A DNA stretch of 64,000 bases from Aptenodytes patagonicus (lineage: Eukaryota > Chordata > Aves > Sphenisciformes > Spheniscidae): positions 5,872,001 through 5,936,000 of the forward strand of contig NC_134970.1 in assembly GCF_965638725.1 (NCBI RefSeq), written 5' to 3'. Of this stretch, positions 49,421 to 62,200 are shown in pieces (within the stretch, counting starts at the first letter, position 1; each line of letters begins with the position of its first letter). The notes beneath the pieces are model-generated. The model did no database searches. It had not been told where the DNA came from and was given only the letters and a program-made list of their open reading frames with translations. Both the position numbers and the translations under genes were made by a program.

Positions 49421-52400
49421 ATGATACCAATGATGATGATATCATCCAAGATGATACAGGATGGGCGATTCGGGATGGACCTCCCACTGTCCCCCCTAGG
49501 CAAGCAGAAGGAAAACTCTCTCATGTTATCCCAGAGCCATCCCCAGCTCTTCTTTCCTTTGGACAAACATCCATCTTTTTGACCCAATTCAGCCCCAAGC
49601 AAAGCCCGCAATCCCAAACCTTTCCAGAGCAGGGGGTTCAGCCCAGGCACCAAAGCCCATCCCCAACCATCGCGCCTGGGAGGGAAGCAAAGCATCGGCA
49701 GCAGGAAACCTCACCCTCCCTCGCCCTCACCTTGGTGTTTTTTCACCCCTGAGGAAAGATCTCCGTTTGCCGGGCCCTGTTCCTATTAGAAAAGCTATTT
49801 TCGGCTGTCAGCTGCATCCGTTGCCAGGCAACCGTGTCGGCTCCACATCTTTCCTGGATCCGGCTCCTCCGGAGAAGCCGCTTGAATTATTCTTTCAAGC
49901 CTGGCCCAGCAATGTTTAATTTCCTAACGAGGGTTCATTCACGTAAACCGCTCATGGCTCGACCGTGGCAATTATTGGCACGTGGCTGCCTGGGGCTGGA
50001 GCATCCTCAGCCAGGATGGGGACAGGCACAGAGGGTAGGGAAGGGCCTCATCCAGCAGCCAGGAAATCACTGGGATTTCCATCGATTTTGGATCAGGCTC
50101 TGTATAGATTAGTGCAGACTGGTTGAATCACCCACAAGTTGTTTGCTGCTCCCTGTCCGCTCAGCAGCCGCTTAAGCTCATTCTGAGCGAGGGTGACTCG
50201 GACCTCCAGGAGGACTCAGCCTCGGGGGCTAAAGTCTCTCTTTATATTAGGGATAAACCCTAGAAGACCTAGGATCTGCTGGCCGAGCCCCCAGAGCTCA
50301 GTGCCCCATGGCAAGGGCACCCAAACTGCTCACCTGGGACAGCTCAACCCCTCGGAGCAAAGCCTGGGAAGTGCCCGGCTCCAGGGAAGGCAATGCTGAA
50401 CCAGGCCAGCACGATGGGGTCAGGACCAGACCCCACAGCATCTCCCTCTGGATCTCTACTTCTCCCCCTCCTCAGTTTAGGTCCCCCCCAGCGTCATCCT
50501 TAGGAGCTGAGAGGCAGCAGGACACAGCGGTCCTTGAGGAGCAGGTTTCTTCAAGCACCTCCAAAGCCCCAGAGGCTCTCAGCGTCTTGGAGGACACTTG
50601 AGACAGCAACGTTCCCAAAGGATTTAGGGATCAAAAGGGGTGCTTGGCTGCTCTCCTGGGGCTGGGGCAAGGGCTCTCTAGGCATTGGGATGAGATGACA
50701 CCGGAGGATGAGATGAGGGTAAATGGAGCAGAGGTACAAGTCTTCCTCCCCATGGGAGATGCACCCAAATCAAACTAGAGCAGGGGCAAAGCATGATAGA
50801 GGTCCAAATCTTGATCCCGGCATGGCTCTGTCCCCATGGCTTGCTTGGGGAGGTCCCGCTGTCTCTCAAATGGCTCAGCCCCAGCCTCGTGATGGTGGTG
50901 TTGCCCGGAGGAGATCCAGGCCTGAAGGAGAGAGGACCGTTCCCGACAGCGATGCTGTGACCATACCCAACCTTTGCCGTCCACGTCCCTGCCGGTACCG
51001 TGAGATGAGCCCAGCCAGAACCAGCACAAAGCCACTGACCCACAGGGCACCAGGACCCAATCCAGGGAACAGTGAGGTCAACAGGGCTCTTCCTATTAAT
51101 TTCCCCAGCATTTTGTATCAGCCCCAAGGTCCGCACCCCTCAAACTGGAAAGCACAGTCCAAATCCATCTGGGAAAGGTATTTCCACTCATTTCTTTGAT
51201 TGAAAAGGGAATTTAATCAAAAATTCATCTGCCAAACCTAATAACCACCCTGCAAGAAAGACGAGGCAGATCAGCTGACAACCAGGAGCTTTCCGGGCTG
51301 GAGAGAGACAGAAAACCCTTGTCGCTGACAGATGGAGATTCAGCTTGTTTACTTAGCCTTCATGACCTTAATTTTCTTAAATGTGCATTTTTTCCTTTCT
51401 CTTTAGAAGGCAGATTAGGGTCTTTCAGAGCTCACGACTTGTAATAACCTCACTTGCACTGCCAGACCAGGGGTGCCTTTGCACCCATCGCCTTGCCCAG
51501 GTAAAACCAGTGTTGATGGCACCCACGCAGGTGCCTGGAGAGGGACCGTGGCTTTTCCCACGGCAGGACCAGGGAAAGGACCAGCTTGTGCTGGGGTCAG
51601 TGCCACTGTCTCTAGAGATCACTTGAGAGCAGCCAACAACATCCCACGGGGCGTTACGAGGGGAGATGTTGGGGAAAGCATTACTGCGTTGTCCCCGGGG
51701 ATAACTTACCTCCTGCATCTCCCACCGCTCGGTGTCCCTAAGTATCTCCTTGAATGGGATTCCCACTTTCACGGTCCCCGGTGGGTGCCTTCACATCCAA
51801 CCCCTTGCAGGACCTCAGCCCCCGTGCAAAGCAACAACCATCCCCCCTGAGCCCTGCTCCCGTATCAGACTCGCTGGCTGAGCCCGGGGCTCCTGCTTGC
51901 ACCAAGTGACAATCCCCCGTCCATGTCCCCCCTGTCCAGGTGAGGCAGGGGTGGCCTCAACCACTGTAGCCCTTTGCACTGACAGCTCAGGAGCCACCGC
52001 TGCAGTGGGTCGAAGGCACATGGCAATAGTTTGCCGTGGTACAAGCTGGATTCACCCCACCCAGGGAAGGGGCAGAGATGGAGAAGCTCCTGCTTTGCTA
52101 CACCCAGGGGGTTTAATCCCTGCCCGGAGGCTCCCATCGATCACAGCTGGAGATGGAAACACCCACTGGGGAAAAGCCGCTATTTGGGATGAATGAAGAC
52201 CTCCAGGAGCCGAGGGCACCGCGTCCCCCAGCCCAGCCCCACCAGCAGCATCACAAATGGTTCATCGGAGGAGGGATGCTCCGAGCCGTGCGTCTTGCCT
52301 CGGCCCATCCTTGCTTTCTCGGGAAGGCAGCTGGGGCAGCTCTCTCCTCTCCTGTGTCCAAATTTGACACTTATACCCTGTTTGGGTCCATAAAGGGGAA

Positions 52401-53078
52401 ACTGAGGCAGGAAAACACACAGGCTGAGGTTGGGTGAATTCAAAATTAACATTTAAACCATGGGGACTCTCTGCTGGTCCCTCCCTACCCTACCACCTCT
52501 CCTCCTTCAGCTGTGACCCCGCTGCGCTCAGCTTCCAGGCAAATCCCCAGCAGCTCCTGAAGGAGAGGGGAAAGATGCTCCTGGCGAAGCATCCAGCTCA
52601 CCGGGCCCGGGAAGGTCCGGCTCACTCCATCAAGGTCACAGAGCAGGGAAGGGGCCAGAGGCACAGAGGGATTTCAGGAGGTGGAAGGCCACTCTTCGGG
52701 TTCGGGCTGGGAGACCTGAGCATCAATTTGCAGCTCCCCACCTTCCCCGAGACGCACGGGGCCAGGGAAACCTTGCACCCAGGGCCAGGCTGTTTGGTGC
52801 AGGTGGGGAGACTGAAGCAGGGAGGGGAAGGGACGGATCCAAGGTCACCCAGGAAGCCAGAGAGCCAGGGACGGAGAGGTGGAGGGAAGGAATGAGCATC
52901 CCTCCCATCGTCCCTCTGTACGCTGCAAAGCCAAGCAGCAAAGGGAAGGAGCCCCGGATGCACATCTCGGCTTTGAGACCAAATCACGAGAAAACCAGCT
53001 CCAGGCCCCTGTCTGCTGCTGCCTGCGGTCAGGAGGGCCTCTGCGATGGGAGAGGGATCGCCCTCGCGGAGCGGGTCC

Positions 53079-53114
53079 TTCGGGAGGTATCCCACCTTCG
53101 GGAGGTATCCCACT
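53079..53114. repeat. 18-bp tandem duplication
   Basis: Two adjacent copies of TTCGGGAGGTATCCCACY in SLC6A17 intron 1. Confidence 0.85.
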
Positions 53115-55790
53115 CTTACAAGCCGCAAGAAATCAAGGGCAGAACCCTCCCAGCAGCATCCAAACTCCGCTTCAAACCCCGAGAAGAGATTTTTGCCCCA
53201 CGCAGAAGCATTGCAGCTCTGATCCCCCCAGCCCTGCTCCGAGGACCTTCCTGCAGCCTCTGTCACGCGAACCTCCCTTCCATGAGCCAAGGACGGTCCA
53301 AGATGCCTCCATCTTAAATCTATTCAGTGTTGGGGCTTGCTCCTCCCTGCTCGTCCTCTCTGGCTCCACGGGGAAGGTTTCTGCCATCCGGGCTCATTAG
53401 GGCTGCTCCCTCTCTCCCCTTCTTTAAACAACCCCTGTTAATTAGCACCAGGCTCTCACCGCCCTGCGGAGATGACACGCGGTGACTCAGTCCCACCGGC
53501 CGAGCTGCATCCCGGTGTGCTCCATCCCTTACACCCACGTGCGGAGAGGCACAAACTTTGGACAGGGTCGGCGCGAGCAGATGGGAGAGCACGGCGGTAC
53601 CCGAGGACGCCCGCAAGAAGCTTTACTGGAAACCCAGCTCCCAGCCCCGGCGCGGGGTTGAGAGCAGCTCAGCTCCATTTCCCCCGGTGCTGGAGATGCT
53701 CTGCGCCACGTCCTTCCCGTGCAAACACTCAGGCCCTCTTTAGCACCGCGACACAGGAGCAGCTGATGAATCAGAGCTGCCCCTGCTTCTTGTCTTACAC
53801 CTACCTAAGTAGCTTTCGCCAGCAAAAGCGCCCAGATGTTATAAATAACCCCCAGCTCCTATAAAGGCAAGCAGAGGTGGGGCTACCCCAGCCACCACCA
53901 CCTGCTCCACCCCAGAGGTGGGTGCGTTTCCCACCGCCCCCAGCTCGGGTTTTTTACGCCCCGTGGTAGGTTGTGACACTACAGCGACGCTTTTTCTTCA
54001 ATAGGTGCCAAGAAACCTTCCGAAAGGGCAGTTTTGCTGATGGGTCATGAGACAGACACAACAGCACCGGAGGAGGGGAAACTTTGGCACTTGGGTTTGT
54101 CACGAAGTGTATGAGCCCATTGATTCATCGAATTTGGTCTCCTTTCATCTCTCATTTAGCATCAGGAAAACATACACCAGCTGCAATAGCGTGACACCGT
54201 ATCAAAGCCAACCGTCGTGATTCCTTCAGGGCTCTGTTTGATTCACCACGTGATCTTTTTCCAGTTAGATCTCAGTGACCCCTCTAAACTCACCCACTCT
54301 GGCTGAAGGTTAGTGACTGCACCCAAAACCAGTCCAGGTTTATCCTAAAAGGCAGCAAACGGGCAGTAGCCAAGTCCCTCTGCCAGCTCTGCTTTTCTCT
54401 ATTGTAATTCATGAAGCTGCTGCTACGTTTGTAAACAAACAAGTCCAAACGCAACCCAGGATGGGGTAAAATCAGAGCCTCTCCTCCCAGGGCAGTGGTT
54501 TAGTCTGGATGTGCATAGGTCAGCATCTGATCTAGGGTAAATTTGATCCTCGTGACTCCAGCTCGGCTCTGGTATACGTCCAGATCCCCTGCTCTGTGCA
54601 AGCCTAAAGTAGCAGTGGAGTCACTCCAGATTTAAACCAAACCCTTTTATTCCTATTGATTTCAATGGAGACGTCGCCAATCTATCCCAGAGGACAGCTC
54701 AGACCCACATTTTCTTTCCCTTCCAAGCAGCTGAGCTGCAGTCAAACCACCATCCAGGTTCCTTGACCTAGTCCCGACACCTCTAGAGAGATATTCGCAA
54801 GAAACTCTACGCCCTGCTGAGAATAGCTCAGCTGCCGTGGCATTTCGGGTTTTTTCCTACCAAGACCAGAAATAGTTGCATCAGCTCCTGATGGATCCAA
54901 ACCTCAGGTGCCTCAGACACGAGGCATCATCCGAGAAGCAGAAGGATTTCACCTGCTGGGTGCTTTACAAAGAGCTGGGACCCGATTTCTCAGCCGGTCT
55001 GAGCCCCACGTCCCCAGGGTGATACAAATCTGCACCTGGCCGAGATGCCAGCCTGAAACACGCACCTTTGGGCACATCCAGCGATGCAATAAATGCACAG
55101 AGGGGAATAAGGACTCCCCACACCCAATACTGAGAATTGCACAAAACCAGGACCCCAAGCCCTGTTTTTCTGCCTCAAAACCAGCCATCCGCATTCAGGG
55201 AGCAGCGGGGGGGGGGGGGGGGGGGGGAGGGGAAAATAAACCCCCAACACTTTGGGGGCCAGGAAGGAAATATTCAATGCAACCGAATGCTTTCTCCTCT
55301 CCCAATGTTACTGTCAAGGTCAATCTGGAAGCTGCATTTCTACCCATCCTCAGGCAGCGGCTCAGAGGGGATGAGCCCCCCGCTAACCCCAGCCGGGCAG
55401 CCAGTGCCACCCCCCACCCCACCCCCACCCCCCGGCGGCTACCCCCAGCCTCTCCGGGATGGCTTAAGCCATTTGCTGTCTCCAATGGTCTCTCCCCCCC
55501 CCACCACCAGCCCTCGATGCCACCACCCTTAGGGCCACGCCTGATGCCTCCAGAGTTAGGGGTCCCCCCCATCAGCCCCCCACAGCTTGGCCCTGAGCAC
55601 CTCCCCCCCACCCCCCCAAAAAAAAAGCCCCGACAGCAGCGGTGGGGAGGGGGCAAACAAAGCAGGCAGCACCGGGTGAGGCGGGGAGCCCCCCCCGGGA
55701 GCGGGACCCCCGAGGCGGGGCGGGGGGGGGGGGGCCGAAGGGAGCAGCCTTACCTCGGCGCTGCGGCGGCTGCCCGGCGGCTCCCGGGGA

Positions 55791-55853
55791 GGGTGAAATT
55801 GACCCGTTCCCGGGTGAAATTGACCCGTTCCCGGGAGAAATTGACCAGGTTCC
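55791..55853. repeat. 21-bp tandem repeat, three copies
   Basis: Units 55791-55811 and 55812-55832 are identical; the third (55833-55853) differs at a few bases. Each contains GAAATTGACC next to a CCCGGG-like junction. The array starts about 37 bases inside the putative exon 1 from its splice donor. Confidence 0.95.
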
Positions 55854-55958
55854 CCCCGCCCCGGTGCGGGGGGGGGGGGGGCGGGAGGCGAGACAGGGCG
55901 GCGGCGGCGGGGCCGGTACGTGGCTACCGGTGCCGCACGGAACCGGGCAGCCGCCGGG

Positions 55959-55960
<2 letters not shown>

Positions 55961-55999
<39 letters not shown>
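55961..55999. repeat. CAG/CTG trinucleotide repeat (about 13 units)
   Basis: Uninterrupted AGC units on the plus strand over 39 bases (CTG on the SLC6A17 strand). It is followed by CGCAGCTGCCG. It falls in the presumed 5' UTR or promoter of SLC6A17, not in a recognised reading frame. Confidence 0.95.
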
Positions 56000-56000
<1 letters not shown>

Positions 56001-56031
56001 GCAGCTGCCGCCTCCGCACCGGAGAAGCTGC

Positions 56032-56095
56032 GCGGGTACCGGCGGCTGCGGGTACCGGTGGCTGCGGGTACCGGCGGCTGCGGGTACCGGTAGCT
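56032..56095. repeat. 16-bp tandem repeat, four copies
   Basis: Four units of GCGGGTACCGGYRGCT lie head to tail at 56032, 56048, 56064 and 56080. Each contains the palindromes GGTACC and, in two copies, ACCGGT. It sits upstream of the CTG run on the SLC6A17 strand. Confidence 0.95.
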
Positions 56096-56299
56096 GCGCG
56101 CCGGGCGGCCGCTCTCCTTCCACACACCCCCCGCCCCGCCACCGCTCGGCGGATGCGCGCTGGGCTCGGCCCGGCCCCGCTCCCCTTCGCCGGAGGGGAG
56201 GTAACTCCGCTCGGCTCCAGGAAAAAGAAGAAAAAAAGAAAATCCCCCCCCCCCCCAAAAAAAAAAAAAAAGGAAAAGCGATAAAAAAAAATTAAAAAA

Positions 56300-59200
56300 A
56301 TAAATAACTAATAAGGGACACGCAGCCTCTGACGCAGGCTTGAGTCACCAGGGCTGCGCGTCAAAGCTGGGGTGCCGGGCCACCCCCCCCCCCCCCAACC
56401 TCTCCGAGGGGGAGCTCTTGCATTGAAAAAAAATAAAATAAAATAAAAATAGCGGTGAGTGCCGGCAGAAGGGGCGGGTTCCGCTTTGCCCACCCTGGTG
56501 CTGCGGGGAAAGGCAAAAACCCCCTTTATAATCCGCCCCCCGGCCAAAAAGAGCAGCCCCAGAGGTGCCCTCCTGGCCGCTGCTGTGGCTCTGCCCTGGG
56601 GAAGGGGACTGCTTTGGGGGGGCAGGAGGAGATTTGGTCACCCCTTTCCTCCGCGGAAAACTTGATATATCAGAGGAGTCGCTTTGTCTCAGACCACGCA
56701 GGGACAAAGGGAGGCAGGAGGAGCGGTCGGGACCCAAATTCTGCTCCCCGTAACTCGGGCGCAAACCCGGAGCCTGGCCTTTGAAGGCAAGCGATGCTCG
56801 GGGCTGGCCCAAAGCCCGGTGACGCTCAGGGACCCCAAACCTGACGCCGGGCTCAGAGGACACCGCATCTCCAACCACACCAGTTGCCTCTCGTGCCAAA
56901 GCTGAGCCCAGAAGCAGCACGAGCTGGAGCGAGGCTGAGCTAGGGCTGTAAGGCAGCTTTGGAGGATGAGGTATTTGCATTTATTAACCCGTCTTTAATG
57001 TCGACGGTGAAATTCTGCAGGCAGAAGGGTCCCGCTGCCCATCCCAACAGGGCACGGTGGGATGCAGTGGCACCAGGTATTTTATCAGGAGGAAGGCAGA
57101 AATACACGTGCACAAACAGCCCTTCAGGGCAAGCAAACCCCAAATCCAGCTTCTTAGGCTTAATTTATCACAGCCACTTAGGCTGCTTTGATGCAGTAAC
57201 TGTGGTGTGGCTAGCAAAGAGCCCAGGCACACCTGTAGAGGTCGGCCCTCCCCTTTTATTCAGTGCTGCCCTCAGAAAACATCTAATTGGGTTAATCAGG
57301 AAAGCCAAAGGGCTGTTAGGTTGGTTTACTGGTGGGGAAAAGGAGTTTTCAAAGGAGTTCATTGCCGGTTCAGCACCTGATGGAAATGATTAACGCCTCT
57401 GGGTCCTGAAAATCCAAATTCAGCCCATCCAAACCCCAGCAGCGTAGCCTGGACACATCTCTCCAACCGGTGTGTTACCGGTGCTGGGGATGCTGGTACC
57501 GGTATCTGGCTCCTGGGTTACCTGGAGCTTGTGAGAAACCCTGACAGGAGGAAAAACACATTTGGAAGAGACAAACCCCGGAGGATTCAGACCTCCAGCT
57601 CCAAACCACGCTCCTTCCAGCTCCTGGATCTCGACGTTTATGCACATTTCTGGCCTTTGGACCCGTTTCCCTTTCCAGCCTATTAGGCACAAAATGATCA
57701 ATTCTCCCGGGTACTTGGGAGCTCAGCCAGCGCCTGCACCGAGACCCAGCGTCTGAGTGCAAGAGTGACGGTCGTAACTCTCCCTCCTGCCCCCCCCCGG
57801 GAGAAATGAGGCCACACTCCATTAAATCCGTGCCTTTACCCGTCCCAGGCAGGGGTGAGGCAGCTCAACACGGCACTTGAAGGGGAAGAGGCGCGTTGCG
57901 CTCGTGATTCACTACCGTGCAAAATCCCCAGCATCTGCTCGGCTTATTGCGACGTCTCTGCACATCTCACGGGGGCTGATGGACCTTGGCAGGGGCGAGG
58001 GGAGTTTGAGGCTGATGCAAACCAGCCTGGAAGGGACAGGGTGGGGGTCAAAGCCTGCCAGGGGCTCCCCTGGTTTGCAATCAACCTTCGTGACCTCTCC
58101 GAAGACTTGACGCTTTCTGTGTTTTAAACGTGGCATCTCGTCGCAGTCCTTCCTGTGGATCACGCTTTCTGCTCGATAGGAGAAGCAAACATGGAGGGCA
58201 AGGATGCAACGCCCAGGCTGGGAAGGTGAGACTCGGAGCCATTGCAGCCGGGACGTCAATGGGGTCCCCTGCTCCCTCCCATGGGGACATGGCAGGGGAC
58301 GGGCAATGGCGGGTATTAATGAGCAGGGAGAGAGAAATGCGCCCCACGGCATGTCACCTCCGCACCTCCACGGGGACCGAGAGCCCTCTGCGAGGACGCT
58401 CCCTGCTCCGCTCCCACGCAAGTGCCCAGGGGCCTGGATGCAGTCAGGGGTCTGGGACAAAGCCATGGGGGAGATGGGCCACGAGACATCACGGGGTGTG
58501 GAGGAGCTTCGCCCTCCGTGAAATTCAACCCCCTGCAGGGTTAGTGTGAGACGGAGCAGCATCAGGCTCGTCACATGCACTGGGAAGAGCCCAGCGACGG
58601 GAGAAAGGCCCTGCTGCCTGCAGGCACGAGAAAAACTTCCCCATTTCCAAAGATGGAGATTTTTATTGCATCCTGGCGCTGTCTCCATGGGGAGATGGGT
58701 ACGAGCTTGGGAGGGCCGGGGAAGGGGAGCTGCAGAGCCCGCGGCTGCAAATGCCGGCAGCATGAAGTTCTCTGCACGTTCAGAGATTACACAAAAGAAG
58801 ATCGGGTGACCTTATTGAGGGGGTCTTAAGCAAAGGGAAATCAGGCAACCTTATTAAGAGGGGCTGAACCAGCCATTCAGCTCCCCTGTTCCTGCACATC
58901 TCAGCGGGGAGCAGGGATGAGCCTACTCGAGCTGGGGAGGGGGCAGGTCCTGGGTCACGGGTGACTCGATGATGCCTTGAGGTGTCATAAATCCTCCCCT
59001 GAGGATTTAAAGATCTCCCTTTGGCTGGCCACACATCACCCAAGTGTGTTGCTCGTTGGTAAACTGAGGCACAGAAAGATCCCCAGCTGTATCGGAGCTA
59101 AAAAAAGACTAGACAAGGCTGGATCTGGCCTCTGCCATGAACATGCACGCTCAGGACCGAAATTTCAGGTGATGGCCCAGGCTGTCATGCTGCCGACGGT

Positions 59201-62200
59201 GCCAGCAATCGGCACAGAAGATGCCACGGGCAGATGCAAGAAGCTCTGGCTACGGCTGCATTTGGCCGAGGCTGATCCAGAGACGCGGGCTCAAAAGAAA
59301 AAAAGAAAAAAAAAAAAAGAAATACCCCAAACCCAGAGAGCCCGGTACTTTTCCGACACCAGCCCGAGCAGCGGGAACAGTCTGGATTAAAGCAGAGCAT
59401 GAGTAATGTCTCTCCTGGAAGAGCAGTGCCCCAGAGAGCCAGCGAAGGGCTGATACCACGGTCGAAGATAGACGCATTTTCATAAACGCTGGAGCAGCGG
59501 CCTATAAATAACCGCCTGAATTTACTGCTGCTCTCATGTGACCCTGATCCCCGCATTTTTGGCTGCCATCTGTCACCATGGAAATGGCATCACAGGGCCA
59601 CCAACCATTCATTCACAGGACTGGTCCAGGGGAGGGGGCCCAGCGTGGGGGAGGCATCACCGAGGCTTTTTAAAGGATGAAAGTTGCAATTCAGGGAGGA
59701 AAAATACAGTGGGGAGGTTTAGAGGGAGTGGGTGAGGAGGGAGCGCTCCTTCCCAGGAAGGATGCGGCAGAGCCCGTGTTTCCAAACACGCTGCAGCCGG
59801 GCAGGGGCACCCCGGCAGAGATATGGGAAGGGAGGGACGGACAGACAGACAAGCCCGGACGGACAGAGAGCAGAGATGGACGGACACCCGCAAGGACCAC
59901 AGGGATGAACGAATCCCTCCCTGGTCGGCCCCCGGCAGTCTGGAGCATCACGAGGGTGTTGCCAGCATGGAGAGATGCATTTACTGCCCAGTAACCTCTA
60001 CTCTTTACTCCCCAAAACCTCTCCTGGCCGCTGGCACCACCCTTGTGCCCCGTGCCTTTAGGAGGAGATGGCTGCTTTAATAATTTACCTTATTGTCTCC
60101 TCCACTGGTGAAACGGCTCCTAAGCCCGGCTTTTCCCCCCAAAGCAGGGTGCGAACAGGGAGGGATTAACAGGACAGTGAGCGTGGAGCTGTCGGTACGC
60201 TCAGAAGATGATTTTCCACCTAAGCTGTGAAGCCGACCTACATTCAAGTGATAATAATTGGAGGGGATAATGCCCTCTGGTTTCTAAATATGTATTTGCC
60301 TGCAAAGCCAGGGCCTGTCGTAGCTCATTTGAGGCCTGGCACTGCTAACGCGGAGGAAAAGGAGCAGAGCCTGGGAAAGTAGAGCCCTGCCTGACTCAGA
60401 GCAGAGGAATTTTGGGCTCTTACGGAGCATTTTCCACCCAAGGATCCCAACTCGCTGCGCCAGGCTGCTTCCCCCGTCCTGCGGGGCGAAGGGATGTGCC
60501 CAAGGCTACAGGTGAGGCGGTGGCACAGCCAGGATCCTGACCAGGACATTCACCTTGGATTTGCCCTGCCCATCCCAGACATGCCCCATCCTCATCATCA
60601 CGAGGGGCAACAGGGACACCTTGGGCCGGTGACCATCGAGCCCACACAGACGTGGTGGCACTTCCAGGGGCTCCCAAACCTCCCGGGTCACCCAAGAGCA
60701 GGATGATAACCCCGCAGGGTACCGTGTCCCCAAGAGAGGGACAAATGCCAGACAGCCCCAGCTGGAAACATCAAGAAACACAGAGAAAACGACCTTTAAA
60801 AGAAACATCTACCATTTATTAGTGATCTTAATGAAACCAGCCGCAGTGCCCCTCTGTGCACTCACTTGTTGGCTGTTTTTCTCCAGGGCTGCAAGGAGCA
60901 GGGACCATCTATTTTTGGCCTGGAGATCACGTCTAAAAAACAAAAGGGTGGTTGGGAGGAGGCAATAAGCTGTGTCTGAGCCCAAGAAAACCACACTGCT
61001 TCATTCAGCCCCGTGGGACAAGCGTGCAGGGAATAAAGGGAACTCTGCACAATAGAAGGAAAAATAATAAACCCTAGCGCAGGCGTAGGAATGAGAACCA
61101 TGTCCCATTGCCCCTGGGCAAGGGCTCCTAGCAGCGGGACAGCACGCTTTAAAGAGCTGCGGCTCCTGATTTCTGGTCTTAATTTTCTTCACACGCCGAG
61201 CTGCCATCGGATCAGATGTGGCCAAGTCTGCATTGTGCAAAGGGGCAAATTCATGAGCGCCGGGGACTGGGTGGCACCACGCTGGCTCAGGCTGCCGTGG
61301 CAGAACAGGCTCCTTTTCCAGGTGGTTTTGGTGGCCTGGATGGGTCTTTTTGGAGGGGCTTTGAGTGAGCTCAGAGAGGGTTTTCTGAAGGCTTTGCCCG
61401 TGGCTTGGCTGATACTGCTTTCCCCTGCAGATCCCCAGTCCTGCCCCTCACTGCCCGTGCTCCCCGGCTGAGCCGCCTCCATCTCCCTGGAGGGTTTGCA
61501 GTGGGATAGACCCCCCCCCAAAAGCCCTCCTTCATGGCCGGATCCAGCCCTCCCTGCCCAGCACAGAGGCCTTAGTCGGGGATCTGGGATGGCCTCAGCG
61601 CCTGGACCCACTCTGGGGAGCTGCAGGGTCTTTGGACATTTTGTCCTTGGAAATGAAAACAAAAACCCTTCAAAGGGCTGCTCAGGCTCAGATCTCCTTG
61701 CACAGCCACTGCCGGCTGCGCCGTTTATCCCTGGAGGAATACAGAGAGATCTCAGCCTGCCTTTGGGCCGCCTTCTTTGAGAGGGGACATGTGTCCCCTT
61801 TCTGAGTCCCAAAGGGAGGACACAGCCCAGCGGGGAGGGAGTTTGCTATGGCCTTGTCTGATGCTGCCCATACCAGCACACGGCTTGTTCCTCCGATGCT
61901 CATCCTGTCCGTGCAACCTGCCTGGCAGACTCAACAGGGCTCCAAGTGCCAAAACCAGAGGATTTTCATCCCAACCCGCATCCCCTGGGGAGAAAAAGCA
62001 CGCCCTGGGCTCTGGAGCCAACACCTGCCGAGCTGCTCATCATCCCCTGCCCTCCCCGGGGAGATATCCCCCAGCAACTTGACACCCGGCATCGTTCTCT
62101 ACCCAGCTAACAAGAAGCAGCCAAACACCATCCAGCCGGTCCCCACCAGTAGCTGCTTTCAACAGAAGTCACCCAGGAACCACCCTGGGGCCGTGCAGCC

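Larger units (their letters stand above)
47643..55753 (-). other. SLC6A17: Presumed SLC6A17 intron 1 with 5' UTR of the ATG exon
   Basis: About 8 kb between the start codon and the candidate exon 1 donor. It contains a CR1 fragment, an 18-bp duplication, and a stretch at 53.9-54.9 kb that is less GC-rich. The acceptor before the ATG is uncertain; an AG at about 47650 (GCGGAG, 8 bases before the ATG) is one possibility. Confidence 0.45.
55754..56230 (-). promoter_or_regulatory. SLC6A17: CpG-rich promoter and probable noncoding exon 1 of SLC6A17
   Basis: This GC- and CpG-rich block lies 8 kb upstream of the SLC6A17 start-codon exon. On the gene strand it ends with a strong donor, GCGCCGAG|GTAAGG (GT at 55753-55752), which fits a noncoding first exon spliced to the ATG exon. 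The presumed exon carries three different short tandem repeats, annotated separately. The transcription start is not determined. The link to SLC6A17 is inferred from strand, position and the donor. Confidence 0.5.

Noticed and set aside
54908-56284. Plus-strand open frame of 458 codons over the SLC6A17 promoter
   Set aside because: Runs through a G21 homopolymer, the CTG repeat and poly-A; no domain, and composition is that of the repeats.
57912-58763. 283-codon minus-strand open frame upstream of SLC6A17
   Set aside because: No recognisable domain, no clear splice or promoter context, overlapping open frames on the other strand.
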